From an uncultured Collinsella sp. (lineage in GTDB: Bacteria; Actinomycetota; Coriobacteriia; Coriobacteriales; Coriobacteriaceae): a stretch of 20,841 nt of DNA. Position 1 is the stretch's first letter. Every line of letters starts with the position of its first letter. Location: the NCBI GenBank assembly GCA_900552425.1, contig URZR01000007.1, positions 1 through 20,841 on the forward strand, written 5' to 3'. Below the pieces are notes generated by a model, which saw only the letters and a list, made by a program, of their open reading frames with translations, was not told the origin of the DNA and ran no database searches. Shown here piece after piece: positions 1 to 6,656 of this stretch. The position numbers and the translations under genes were made by a program.

Positions 1-775
1 CGTTCAGATCGGCAAATGCCATCTCGGGCTCGATCATCCAAAACTCGGCGGCGTGGCGCGTGGTGTTGGAGTTTTCGGCGCGGAAGGTGGGGCCAAAGGT
101 GTACACGTCGCCAAAGGCCATGGCAAAGTTCTCGGCATTGAGCTGGCCGGACACGGTAAGGCTCGCGTGCTTGCCAAAGAAGTCCTGGCTCCAGTCGACC
201 TCGCCGGACTCGGTGAGGGGCGGATTTTTGGGGTCGAGCGTGGTCACGCGGAACATCTCGCCGGCGCCCTCGCAGTCACTCGTGGTGATGATGGGGGTGT
301 TGACGTAGACAAAGCCCTGCTCCTGGAAGAAGCGGTGGATGGCGGCAGCCGCGACAGAACGGATGCGGAACACGGCGCGGAACAGGTTGGTGCGCGGGCG
401 CAGGTGCTGCTGGGTGCGCAGGAACTCGACGGTTGCGCGCTTCTTCTGCAGCGGGTAATCCGGGGCGCTGACGCCCTCGACCTCGATGGAGGTGGCAGAA
501 AGCTCGAAGGGCTGGGGCGCATCGGGGGTCAGCTTGACGGTGCCGGTGCAAATGAGTGCGGCCGAGACGTTTTGATGGGCGATCTCGTCGTAGTTGTCGA
601 GTGCCTCGCGGTTCATGACGACCTGCAGGTCGCGGAAGCAGCTGCCGTCGTTGAGCGTAACAAAGCCAAAGTTCTTCATGTCGCGGATGGACTTGACCCA
701 GCCGGCGACGGTGACGGTCTGGCCGCCAAGCGACTCGGCATCGGCGTAAAGCTGCGCGATTTTGGTGCGGTTCAC
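1..775 (-). CDS. asnS: Asparaginyl-tRNA synthetase, N-terminal 258 residues (cut by window edge)
   Basis: The enzyme charges tRNA-Asn with asparagine in the cytoplasm. The minus-strand translation begins MNRTKIAQLYADAESLGGQT and continues with an OB-fold anticodon-binding domain (about residues 18-105, including VAGWVKSIRDMKNFGFVTLND). The class II catalytic core follows: LRPRTNLFRAVFRIRS, then FVYVNTPIITTSDCEGAGEMF (motif 2 side) and TFGPTFRAENSNTTRHAAEFW, the AsnS signature containing the motif 2 arginine. AsnS is normally about 460 residues, so some 200 C-terminal residues lie beyond position 1. The GTG start at 775 is preceded by GGAGG (780-784) four bases away. The ASNTTRH-type signature favours AsnS over AspRS. 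Nothing looks broken. Confidence 0.95.
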   Translation of the reverse strand, partial: MNRTKIAQLYADAESLGGQTVTVAGWVKSIRDMKNFGFVTLNDGSCFRDLQVVMNREALDNYDEIAHQNVSAALICTGTVKLTPDAPQPFELSATSIEVEGVSAPDYPLQKKRATVEFLRTQQHLRPRTNLFRAVFRIRSVAAAAIHRFFQEQGFVYVNTPIITTSDCEGAGEMFRVTTLDPKNPPLTESGEVDWSQDFFGKHASLTVSGQLNAENFAMAFGDVYTFGPTFRAENSNTTRHAAEFWMIEPEMAFADLN

Positions 776-880
776 GTATCCTCCCATAACGGTTGAATGA
801 TAGTTATCCATACAGTTCGATATTCTAGCAGCTCGGCTCATTTGGGCTATACAGATAAGGCATTGGCGGGATGGTTTTTC

Positions 881-919
881 AAACGAAAAGCGCCCGCGGC
901 CAAATGGTCGCGGGCGCTT
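881..919 (-). terminator. Rho-independent terminator of the EIIA gene
   Basis: The arms AAGCGCCCGCG (888-898) and CGCGGGCGCTT (909-919) form a perfect 11-bp stem around a 10-base centre. Read on the minus strand the hairpin is followed by TTTTCGTTT (881-889). It lies about 40 bases past the stop of the minus-strand EIIA gene and upstream of asnS, so it should separate the two transcripts. Confidence 0.85.
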
Positions 920-956
920 GACGAGGTGCCTTTTGGCTGTGTGGCGCGGGGCCTTG

Positions 957-1520
957 CTACTTGGTCTTGGCTACCAGCAGCGGGTCGCCCAGCTTGACGA
1001 GTGGGTTGCCGCCGATAAGCGTTCCGGACTCGCCGACATGGTCGATGCTCTTAAGACGATCGAGCTCGGAGATGATGACGGTCACGATGTCCTCGTGGCC
1101 GGCGGCCTTGATGGCCTCGCGATCGAAGCTGATGAGCGGCTGGCCGGCCTTGACCTCATCGCCCATCTCAACAAAGCGGGCAAAACCCTTGCCGTTCATT
1201 TCCACGGTGCCCAGGCCAACATGGATGAACACGCGAAGACCGTCCTCGGTGATCATGCCGATGGAGTGGTTGGTGACGGTGGTGGCGCCGATACGGCCGT
1301 TAGCGGGGGCGTAAATGGTGCCGGTAATGGGCTCGATGCCGTAGCCCTGGCCGAGCATGCCCGAGGCGATGGTCTCGTCGGGAACCTCACTCAGATTGAC
1401 GAGCACGCCGTTGACAGGAGCGTAGATGACGCCTTCGCGGGTGGCGAAGCTTGCTGCGGGCGGAACGGACGCCTCGCCCGACGAAGTGAACGTGGACTTG
1501 AGCGAATCGAGCAGACCCAT
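957..1520 (-). CDS. PTS glucose-type EIIA protein, stand-alone
   Basis: A single-domain EIIA of the glucose/sucrose class (187 aa). In this family phosphohistidine on EIIA is received from HPr and passed to an EIIB domain for sugar uptake; in some bacteria it also signals in catabolite control. The family motifs are clear: VIYAPVNGVLVNLSEVPDE (residues 31-49), NHSIG with the auxiliary His85, and VFIHVGLGTVEMNGKGF with the predicted phosphorylated His100. The frame is open further upstream, but the ATG at 1520 has GGAGG five bases before it (1526-1530) and gives the usual short Crr-like N terminus, so I chose it. No EIIB or EIIC gene is adjacent, so it must serve permeases encoded elsewhere. 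A terminator follows. Confidence 0.93.
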   Translation of the reverse strand: MGLLDSLKSTFTSSGEASVPPAASFATREGVIYAPVNGVLVNLSEVPDETIASGMLGQGYGIEPITGTIYAPANGRIGATTVTNHSIGMITEDGLRVFIHVGLGTVEMNGKGFARFVEMGDEVKAGQPLISFDREAIKAAGHEDIVTVIISELDRLKSIDHVGESGTLIGGNPLVKLGDPLLVAKTK

Positions 1521-1611
1521 AGATGCCTCCAACGTATCAGGCGCGCATGTTGCACGCGTGTGGTTTGCCGGAAACGTTTCGTACGTGTTTCCCAGCACGG
1601 TCAGCGCTCCT

Positions 1612-1640
1612 ATTTTACGCTGTCCAACGATACCTCTGAA
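1612..1640 (-). promoter_or_regulatory. Predicted promoter of the EIIA gene
   Basis: On the minus strand TTCAGA (1635-1640, 4 of 6 to consensus) is separated by 17 bases from TAAAAT (1612-1617, 5 of 6). The start codon at 1520 would then follow an untranslated leader of about 85 bases. I saw no comparably good promoter for the divergent hydrolase in 1521-1766. Confidence 0.4.
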
Positions 1641-1766
1641 CAGCGATTTTGTGATATATCAGTTGAAGGCCAACTCATTGCGGGGGTGTTTCTGCGCCGC
1701 GGGCTCAAGTGGGGTACGCTAAGGTGCGAAAAACGAGTGCGCACGAATCGCACGGAGGGAGCACCT

Positions 1767-2669
1767 ATGATTATTGAGAACCATGCGCTGTGGGGCGAGG
1801 AGCCGACCGAGGATTATCCGGCGACGTTTACGTATCTGGGTGCCGAGCCGCTGCCCGACAAGCCCAATGGCCGCCGCCCCGCGGTGATCATCTGCGGCGG
1901 AGGCGGGTTTACGCATATCGCTCCGCACGAGCAGGACCCGGTGGCGTTTGCGTTTTTGGACCGCGGCTACCAGGCCTTTGTGCTCAACTATGTGACGAGC
2001 GCCACGGGCGACGTGAGCTTTCCGCACCCGCAGGCGGACCTCGCCAAGATGGTCGCTACCGTGCGCGCCAACGCCGACGAGTGGCATGTCGATCCCAAGC
2101 GCGTGTGCATCGTGGGTTTCTCGGCGGGCGGCATGATCTGCGCCTCGTTGGCAACGCAGTGGAAGACCGGACCCTTCGCGGGCCTTGCCGGGGCTCGTCC
2201 GGAGGATATTCGTCCCGACGCCGTGGTGCTGGGCTATCCGTTGCTCGACCTTGCCTATGTGCGCGATATGCAGACGCGTGACCCGCGCATCGACCTGCGC
2301 GTGCCCAAGACGGGTGGCAAGACAGGGCGCGATTTGCTCAACGACTATCTGTCGATGGTGACGGGCGGCGAGGCGACCGATGAGCACCTGACCGACATTT
2401 GCCCTACCACGCATGTTTCGCGCCAGATGCCGCCGACCTTTGTGTGGGGCGTGTCCGACGACAAGACAGCGCCGATCGCACAGGTCTATCCGTTTGCGCA
2501 GCGCATGGCCGAGGAGGGCGTCGCTTGCGAGATGCACGTCTTTGACCAGGGCGGTCACGGCCTTTCGCTCGGCAACGCCAACACCGCGGTCGACAACGAG
2601 GACAAGCAGGTGGCAGTCCGTCCCTGGATTCGCCTAGCCTTCCGCTTCCTGGAACGCCACGGGTTTTAG
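1767..2669 (+). CDS. Alpha/beta hydrolase, BD-FAE/acetyl-esterase-like
   Basis: A 300-aa cytoplasmic serine hydrolase without a signal peptide. The fold markers are in order: an oxyanion-side strand and loop AVIICGGGGFTHIAPHE (39-55), a nucleophile elbow GFSAGG with Ser119, an acid in WGVSDDKTAP (Asp231), and His264 in DQGGHGLSLGN. This pattern matches esterases of the Aes/BD-FAE group that act on acylated sugars or xylan side chains; the actual substrate cannot be read from the sequence. The ATG at 1767 is preceded by GGAGG (1754-1758) at eight bases. The frame is open for hundreds of bases upstream, but that stretch is antisense to the EIIA gene and I reject it as coding. The gene is divergent from EIIA and stands alone. 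Confidence 0.88.
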   Translation: MIIENHALWGEEPTEDYPATFTYLGAEPLPDKPNGRRPAVIICGGGGFTHIAPHEQDPVAFAFLDRGYQAFVLNYVTSATGDVSFPHPQADLAKMVATVRANADEWHVDPKRVCIVGFSAGGMICASLATQWKTGPFAGLAGARPEDIRPDAVVLGYPLLDLAYVRDMQTRDPRIDLRVPKTGGKTGRDLLNDYLSMVTGGEATDEHLTDICPTTHVSRQMPPTFVWGVSDDKTAPIAQVYPFAQRMAEEGVACEMHVFDQGGHGLSLGNANTAVDNEDKQVAVRPWIRLAFRFLERHGF

Positions 2670-2696
2670 TTACGGCGTTTTGCCAAACGCCGTAAC
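2669..2696. repeat. Perfect 12-bp hairpin overlapping the hydrolase stop codon
   Basis: GTTACGGCGTTT (2669-2680), loop TGCC, then AAACGCCGTAAC (2685-2696). The first base of the stem is the last base of the TAG stop. There is no T-run on either side, so it is not a classical terminator. It may stabilise the mRNA 3' end or be the edge of the palindromic element that follows. Confidence 0.7.
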
Positions 2697-2709
2697 CGCA
2701 TGACGCTGC

Positions 2710-2808
2710 AAGCCCGCCAGAGCGGCAATCTGCCTTTCAACTTCGGCGGCATGACCAGAAGGTCAATGCCGCCTCGTTTCAAGGCACCTTGCTCGCCCTG
2801 GCGGGCTT
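2710..2808. repeat. Long imperfect palindrome (about 99 bp), possible non-autonomous palindromic element
   Basis: The outer arms AAGCCCGCCAG (2710-2720) and CTGGCGGGCTT (2798-2808) pair perfectly over 11 bp. The inner arms GGCGGCAT and ATGCCGCC, with GACC/GGTC inside them, pair around the centre near 2757. The sequence in between also pairs with a few mismatches and single-base gaps (TGCCTT with AAGGCA). Outside the core, AACGCCG (2686-2692) has its complement CGGCGTT at 2830-2836, so the symmetry may reach about 150 bp. It lies in the 272-bp gene-free stretch between the hydrolase and the convergent GntR gene. A short minus-strand open frame here looks like an accident of the repeat. The rest of the stretch holds only the GGGGACGGAGGAA motif at 2865-2877. 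Confidence 0.75.
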
Positions 2809-2855
2809 TCGCTGTCTGCGCCAAAACATCGGCGTTGTCTTGGCTGCCAAAAGAA

Positions 2856-2886
2856 TGATCCCTCGGGGACGGAGGAAAATGGATCA
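2856..2886. repeat. GGGGACGGAGGAA motif flanked by TGATCC/GGATCA
   Basis: TGATCC (2856-2861) and GGATCA (2881-2886) are inverted copies flanking the 13-mer GGGGACGGAGGAA (2865-2877). The same 13-mer occurs at 6430-6442 in another gene-free region. It resembles the core of a dispersed intergenic repeat; no function is evident. Confidence 0.45.
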
Positions 2887-2941
2887 GTTTGGGCGGTGCT
2901 GGCGTCAAGGTTTAAGACCGATGTCGTCCCTTGTTGCTTTC

Positions 2942-3592
2942 CTACCAAACGGTGAACTGGGCGTTCTCCGTGTTCCAATGGACATCGCGAACGTAGTCTC
3001 GCACGGCCGTCGCATCTCGTGCTTCGAACAACTCAAGAATATGAGCATGTTCGCTGTTGGCTTTATTGAGCAGTTTGCAAGCCGTCTCTTGGTCGACAGT
3101 CTCGTAATCGCGCTTGATAAAGCAGCGCTCGAGTTGCGAGATCATGTCGCGCAGACGGTCGTTGCCGCAGCGGTTGAAGTACGTAAGGTGAAAGTCTCGC
3201 TGAATATCGTCGTACTTACGGATGAGGCCGCCTTGGATCGCAAGGTCCATGGACCCAACCAAAAACTTCAGCTGCATGATGTCCTCGTCGGTTAGGAGAG
3301 GGCAGGCGAGGTATGCCGCCTGCCCGTCGAGAGGCCCCATAATCTCAAAGACTTCAACGGCGTTTTGCTGATCGAACCCTCGGACGCGGAATCCGCGGCG
3401 GGGGAGATTGTCCAGATAGCCGTCGCTTGCCAGCTGGATGAGCGCCTCGCGAACCGGCGTGCGCGACACGCCCATGGCATCGCAGATCGCCTGCTCGCTC
3501 ACGCGGTCGCCGGCCGAAAGCTCGCCGGCGTCTATGCGACTCGAAATATAGTCGTATACATGATCCTTCAAGGGTCTTCGGAGCGTTTCCAT
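2942..3592 (-). CDS. GntR-family transcriptional regulator, FCD (FadR-like) subfamily
   Basis: A 216-aa DNA-binding regulator. The N-terminal winged helix (about 5-70) carries the GntR signature: LSAGDRVSEQAICDAMGVSR, then TPVREALIQLASDGYL and the wing PRRGFRVRGF. The rest (about 75-210) is an all-helical FCD ligand domain with candidate metal or effector ligands His135 (RDFHLTYFN), His182 (SEHAHILELF) and His205. Such proteins usually repress a neighbouring catabolic or transport gene until a small organic acid or amino-acid ligand binds. It is transcribed divergently from the DDAH gene across an AT-rich control region with a 12-bp palindrome, so it is the obvious candidate regulator of that gene. 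The ATG at 3592 has GAGG about eleven bases upstream, which is rather far, but this start matches the usual N terminus of the family. Confidence 0.92.
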   Translation of the reverse strand: METLRRPLKDHVYDYISSRIDAGELSAGDRVSEQAICDAMGVSRTPVREALIQLASDGYLDNLPRRGFRVRGFDQQNAVEVFEIMGPLDGQAAYLACPLLTDEDIMQLKFLVGSMDLAIQGGLIRKYDDIQRDFHLTYFNRCGNDRLRDMISQLERCFIKRDYETVDQETACKLLNKANSEHAHILELFEARDATAVRDYVRDVHWNTENAQFTVW

Positions 3593-3846
3593 GAGCTTAT
3601 ATTCCTCAACTGTATATTTTCAAAAATAAATACGTTTCGCCTGAATAGGCTAATTGAATTATAGAACGACCAGTTAAATCGCGCTACCAAACCAGAAGAA
3701 GCAATAATACGCTTACCGAGAAATATCTACCGTTCATGATTGTATACAATATATAAAACAGTAAAGACACCCTAAGATAAAGCCATCGGAAGGAAGGCGG
3801 GCGCAAGGAAGTCCGCTCTCTGCTAAGAGGTCCAAGGAGGATCATC
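3593..3846. promoter_or_regulatory. AT-rich divergent control region between the GntR gene and ddaH
   Basis: This 254-bp stretch is clearly richer in A and T than the genes around it. For the minus-strand regulator a perfect -10 box TATAAT lies at 3658-3663, without a convincing -35. For ddaH, TACAAT (3745-3750) and TATAAA (3752-3757) are possible -10 boxes beside the palindrome at 3739-3750, again without a clear -35. No gene is visible in it. Confidence 0.5.
3739..3750. promoter_or_regulatory. Putative GntR operator, perfect palindrome ATTGTATACAAT
   Basis: A perfect 12-bp palindrome sits about 100 bp before the ddaH start and overlaps its candidate -10 boxes. Operators of FCD-type GntR proteins commonly take the form TnGTnnnACnA or TTGTATACAA, as for UxuR/ExuR-like sites. 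The match to that pattern and the position suggest repression of ddaH by the adjacent regulator. This is inference. Confidence 0.55.
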
Positions 3847-4623
3847 ATGACTAAGTTCAGCCACGTCATCATCCGTCGTCCCGGCAAGTCCCTGAGCAAT
3901 GGCATCACGAGCGCTCCCGAGCTTGGCCAGCCCATCTACGAGCGCGCCATCGAGGAGCACTACGATTACGAGCATGCGCTCGAGCAGTGTGGCGTTGACG
4001 TGTCGGTGCTGCCGGCGCTTGAGCAGTATCCCGACAGCTGCTTTGTCGAGGATCCGGCCGTTATCACTCGCTGCGGCGCCATCATTACCAACCCCGGCGC
4101 CGACAGTCGTAATGGCGAGAAGGACGAAATCGAGCCGGTCGTCCGTCGCTTCTTTGACGACGAACATGTCAAGCACATCGTTTCCCCCGGCACGCTCGAC
4201 GGCGGCGACGTCATGATGGTCGGCGACCACTTCTACGTCGGTCGCTCTGCTCGCACCAACGAAGAGGGTATCCGCCAGTTCTGCGAGATTCTCGAGGGCT
4301 GGGGCCTCGAGGGCTCCGAGGTGCCTCTGGAGGAGGTCCTGCACCTCAAGACGGGCGTCAACTACATCGAGGACAACAACATGCTCGTCTCCGGTGAGTT
4401 CATCGATAAGCCCGACTTTGCCCAGTACAACAAGATCGTCGTGCCCGAGGACGAGGCTTACGGCGCCAATTGCATCTGGGTCAACGGTACAGTCATCGTT
4501 GCCGAGGGCTATCCGACCGTGCTCAAGGCCGTGCAGGATCTGGGCTACAAGACGCTCGTTGTCGATACCTCCGAGTACCGCAAGGTCGACGGCGGCCTCT
4601 CCTGCCTGTCGCTGCGCTTCTAA
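3847..4623 (+). CDS. ddaH: Dimethylarginine dimethylaminohydrolase (DDAH) family guanidino hydrolase
   Basis: DDAH splits N-omega-methylated arginines (ADMA, L-NMMA) into citrulline and methylamines through a covalent cysteine intermediate, in the amidinotransferase/pentein fold. The 258-aa protein has family-typical length and closely resembles the Pseudomonas aeruginosa enzyme as I remember it. Visible landmarks are FVEDP (66-70), which binds the guanidinium; Arg88 in DSRNGE and Arg136 in GRSARTN for the amino-acid end; Asp118 in GTLDGGDVMMVG; His166 in HLKTG; and the nucleophile Cys253 in VDGGLSCLSLRF. Asp118 replaces the glutamate of the Pseudomonas enzyme, as the equivalent aspartate does in human DDAH1. 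The start has GGAGG six bases upstream. It is divergent from a GntR gene and followed by a permease. An arginine-deiminase-like specificity is the main alternative. Confidence 0.9.
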   Translation: MTKFSHVIIRRPGKSLSNGITSAPELGQPIYERAIEEHYDYEHALEQCGVDVSVLPALEQYPDSCFVEDPAVITRCGAIITNPGADSRNGEKDEIEPVVRRFFDDEHVKHIVSPGTLDGGDVMMVGDHFYVGRSARTNEEGIRQFCEILEGWGLEGSEVPLEEVLHLKTGVNYIEDNNMLVSGEFIDKPDFAQYNKIVVPEDEAYGANCIWVNGTVIVAEGYPTVLKAVQDLGYKTLVVDTSEYRKVDGGLSCLSLRF

Positions 4624-4658
4624 TACGGTCGCTGTACTAGCTTAATGATCGCTTGACC

Positions 4659-4697
4659 GATGGCCCGGCACCCGATTCGGGCGTCTGGGCCATCTTT
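4659..4697 (+). terminator. Terminator- or attenuator-like hairpin between ddaH and the permease
   Basis: GATGGCCC (4659-4666) pairs with GGGCCATC (4687-4694), with an inner CCCG/CGGG stem, followed by TTTGTG. The run of T is short. It could lower read-through from ddaH into the permease gene, leaving differential expression within one transcript. Confidence 0.5.
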
Positions 4698-4730
4698 GTG
4701 CGGTCGCTTGATGGAGGGGGTGCACATAGA

Positions 4731-6194
4731 ATGGCCTCTAAAACTTGTAACGACGAGATGATCGACCCCAATGGTCTGGATCTCTTCCGTCTGACTATGA
4801 TGGTCATCACCGCGAGCATTTGCGGCGGTATCTTTTCGCTTGCCGGTGATATGGCAGCAGGCGGAGCCAATACCGGCGCGGTTATTGTCTCGTGGGGAAT
4901 TTGCTTTATCGGCGTCTTTGCGCTGATGATGGTGTTCAACGGTCTGTCTCAGGCTCGCCCCGACCTGACCGGCGGCATCTATGCATATGCTGCGGCTGGC
5001 TTTGGCGATTACATTGGATTCAACTCCGCTTGGGGCTACTGGATCAGCGCGTGCCTTTCCAACGTGAGCTTTGCGCTCTTGCTGTTTAGCGCGCTGGGCT
5101 ATTTCTTCCCTGCGTTTGGCACGGGCAATAATCTACTTTCCATCATCTGTGCCAGCGTGTTTTTGTGGTTCCTCACCGCCCTTGTGCTTCGCGGCGTCAA
5201 GGAGGCTGCGGGCATTAACACGATTGTTACGTTGGCGAAGTTGGTGCCACTGGGACTTTTCGTGCTGAGCATCGTGCTCCTGGGTAAGTTCAACGTCGAT
5301 ATCTTTATGGACAACTTCTGGGGCGAGCCGGCTGGTCCTGGGTTTGGCGAGCAAGTTGTCTCGACCATGATCGCCCTTGTCTGGGTCTTTACGGGCATTG
5401 AGGGTGCTGTTGTCATTTCGGGCCGCGCAAAGTATGTGCGCGACGTCGGTCGCTCGACGGCACTTGGATTTGCAGCTGTGTTCACGCTGTATCTGATTAT
5501 CTCGATGCTATCGCTCGGCATTATGCCGCGCACGGAGATGGCGCAGCTCGCAACGCCCTCCATGGCGGGAATTCTCGAGTGCGCAATCGGCCCGGTTGGC
5601 GCTGCCATCGTAAACCTTGGCGTTATTCTCTCGTTGGTCGGCGCAATGTTGGGTTACGTCATCATTGCATCCGAGACGCCGTTTGAGGCAGCGCGTCAGG
5701 GTTCCTTTCCGCTGGCGTTTGCCAAGACGAACAAACACGACGCCCCGGTGGTGACGATTCTCGTGAGCTCCGGTATCACGCAGCTCTTCTTGATTGTGTC
5801 GTATGTGGCGGCGAGCACCTACCAGTTCTTCTATAGCTGCGCGGTCAACACGATTCTGGTTCCGTATGTCTGCTCGGCTGCTTATTACATGGTGATTGGC
5901 TGGAAGAACGAGCATCTGGACAGGCCACATGCGCCAAGTGTCGGCAAAGCGCGCTTCTTCGGTACGCTCGGCTTTATCTACACGCTGTTCCTGGTGTGGT
6001 CGACGGGTCTCCAGGGCGTCATGATCACGACGATCCTTTTTGCTCCGGCCATTCCCGTCTATATTCTGGGTGAGCGCGGCCGTGGCAAGCAGGTGCTTCC
6101 GCACCTGCACGACAAGCTGATCGCAGCGGTGGTCATTGTCGTGGCAGTCATCTCGCTGTATCTGCACTTTGCCGGCATTGCGCCGATTGTCTAA
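4731..6194 (+). CDS. APC-superfamily amino-acid permease/antiporter
   Basis: A 487-aa integral membrane protein with about 12 hydrophobic segments, of APC type (basic amino acid/polyamine antiporter branch). The first transmembrane helix carries the broken-helix substrate loop ASICGGIFSLAGDMAAGGAN. DLTGGIYAYAAAGFGDYIGFN and ALVWVFTGIEGAVVISGRAK are further family landmarks (TM3 and TM6 regions). Relatives exchange arginine, ornithine, lysine, agmatine or citrulline. Its place 107 bp after ddaH suggests it imports methylarginines or exchanges them for citrulline or ornithine; this is inferred from context only. I chose the ATG at 4731, whose N terminus leads straight into TM1 and which follows an AGGGGG purine run. 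An earlier TTG in frame lies within the intergenic hairpin and has no ribosome binding site. Confidence 0.88.
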   Translation: MASKTCNDEMIDPNGLDLFRLTMMVITASICGGIFSLAGDMAAGGANTGAVIVSWGICFIGVFALMMVFNGLSQARPDLTGGIYAYAAAGFGDYIGFNSAWGYWISACLSNVSFALLLFSALGYFFPAFGTGNNLLSIICASVFLWFLTALVLRGVKEAAGINTIVTLAKLVPLGLFVLSIVLLGKFNVDIFMDNFWGEPAGPGFGEQVVSTMIALVWVFTGIEGAVVISGRAKYVRDVGRSTALGFAAVFTLYLIISMLSLGIMPRTEMAQLATPSMAGILECAIGPVGAAIVNLGVILSLVGAMLGYVIIASETPFEAARQGSFPLAFAKTNKHDAPVVTILVSSGITQLFLIVSYVAASTYQFFYSCAVNTILVPYVCSAAYYMVIGWKNEHLDRPHAPSVGKARFFGTLGFIYTLFLVWSTGLQGVMITTILFAPAIPVYILGERGRGKQVLPHLHDKLIAAVVIVVAVISLYLHFAGIAPIV

Positions 6195-6305
6195 GACTAT
6201 GGCGAGCTTTATTGCTTGGTAGGCCGGCGGACATCGCGTATCGGTGCTGTTTGGCATTCCATAACTGGTGTGGGTCTCTATAACGTGCCTCTGTGAGTGC
6301 CCACC

Positions 6306-6345
6306 AAGCCCGCGCGGGTGACATATGTTGCCAGCGCGGGCTTTT
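6306..6345 (+). terminator. Rho-independent terminator after the permease
   Basis: AAGCCCGCGC (6306-6315) and GCGCGGGCTT (6334-6343) form a perfect 10-bp stem, and the 3' arm runs into TTTT (6342-6345). It lies 112 bases past the permease stop and would end the ddaH-permease transcript. Confidence 0.8.
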
Positions 6346-6347
6346 GC

Positions 6348-6414
6348 AGTTGCGGTGAAATAGTTCCTGTTTTTGCTGGTTAAAGCATCAAACAGGAACT
6401 ATTCCACCGCAACT
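6348..6414. repeat. 67-bp palindromic repeat, copy 1
   Basis: Two 25-base arms (6348-6372 and 6390-6414) are inverted copies differing at one position, around a 17-base centre. The left arm begins AGTTGCGGTGAAATAG and ends TTCCTGTTT. The single difference (GAAAT versus GGAAT) marks an orientation. A related element of identical length lies at 10793-10859. Confidence 0.85.
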
Positions 6415-6429
6415 TGTTTTGATTCGCTG

Positions 6430-6490
6430 GGGGACGGAGGAAGCGACGATCCGGAATCCACCTGCACGGTCGTCGCTCCGCATCCCGTCC
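6430..6490. repeat. Imperfect palindrome starting with GGGGACGGAGGAA
   Basis: The 13-mer at 6430-6442 is shared with 2865-2877. AGCGACGATCCG (6442-6453) pairs with CGGTCGTCGCT (6467-6477) with one bulged base, and outside it GGACGG (6432-6437) pairs with CCGTCC (6485-6490). It looks like a folded intergenic repeat rather than a terminator. Confidence 0.5.
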
Positions 6491-6656
6491 GTTGGCGCAA
6501 ATGGTGCCAAATGTAATCTGTCCCCCTTGCACGCTTGTTCCCCTTGCAGCAATCTGTTGATTGAACGTCATTGTGTGCTCGCGGTTTCTGGGCAAGCCGT
6601 CTCGCAGCAAAGTAGACTAGATTGCCATTTCAAAAAGCCTGCTCAGAGGAGGAGCC

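Larger units (their letters stand above)
6195..6656. other. 462-bp gene-free stretch with terminator and repeats
   Basis: From left to right this holds a terminator (6306-6345), a 67-bp palindromic repeat (6348-6414), a second G-rich imperfect palindrome (6430-6490), and then about 165 bp with no recognisable feature leading to the ribosome binding site of the next gene. No coding region is supported on either strand. Confidence 0.7.

Noticed and set aside
53..796. A 247-codon plus-strand open frame at the left edge
   Set aside because: It is antisense to asnS, which is unmistakable on the minus strand.
918..1766. Long N-terminal extension of the alpha/beta hydrolase frame
   Set aside because: It runs antisense through the EIIA gene. 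The hydrolase family starts near MIIENHALW, where a GGAGG site is present.
2666..2908. An 80-codon minus-strand open frame in the gene-free stretch
   Set aside because: It lies wholly in the long palindrome and its flank, lacks a ribosome binding site, and has no recognisable domain. A palindromic repeat explains it better.
3547..3560. TCGTATACATGA inside the GntR gene, similar to the operator palindrome
   Set aside because: It encodes the conserved HVYDYI stretch of the regulator and is only a partial palindrome, so similarity is most likely accidental.
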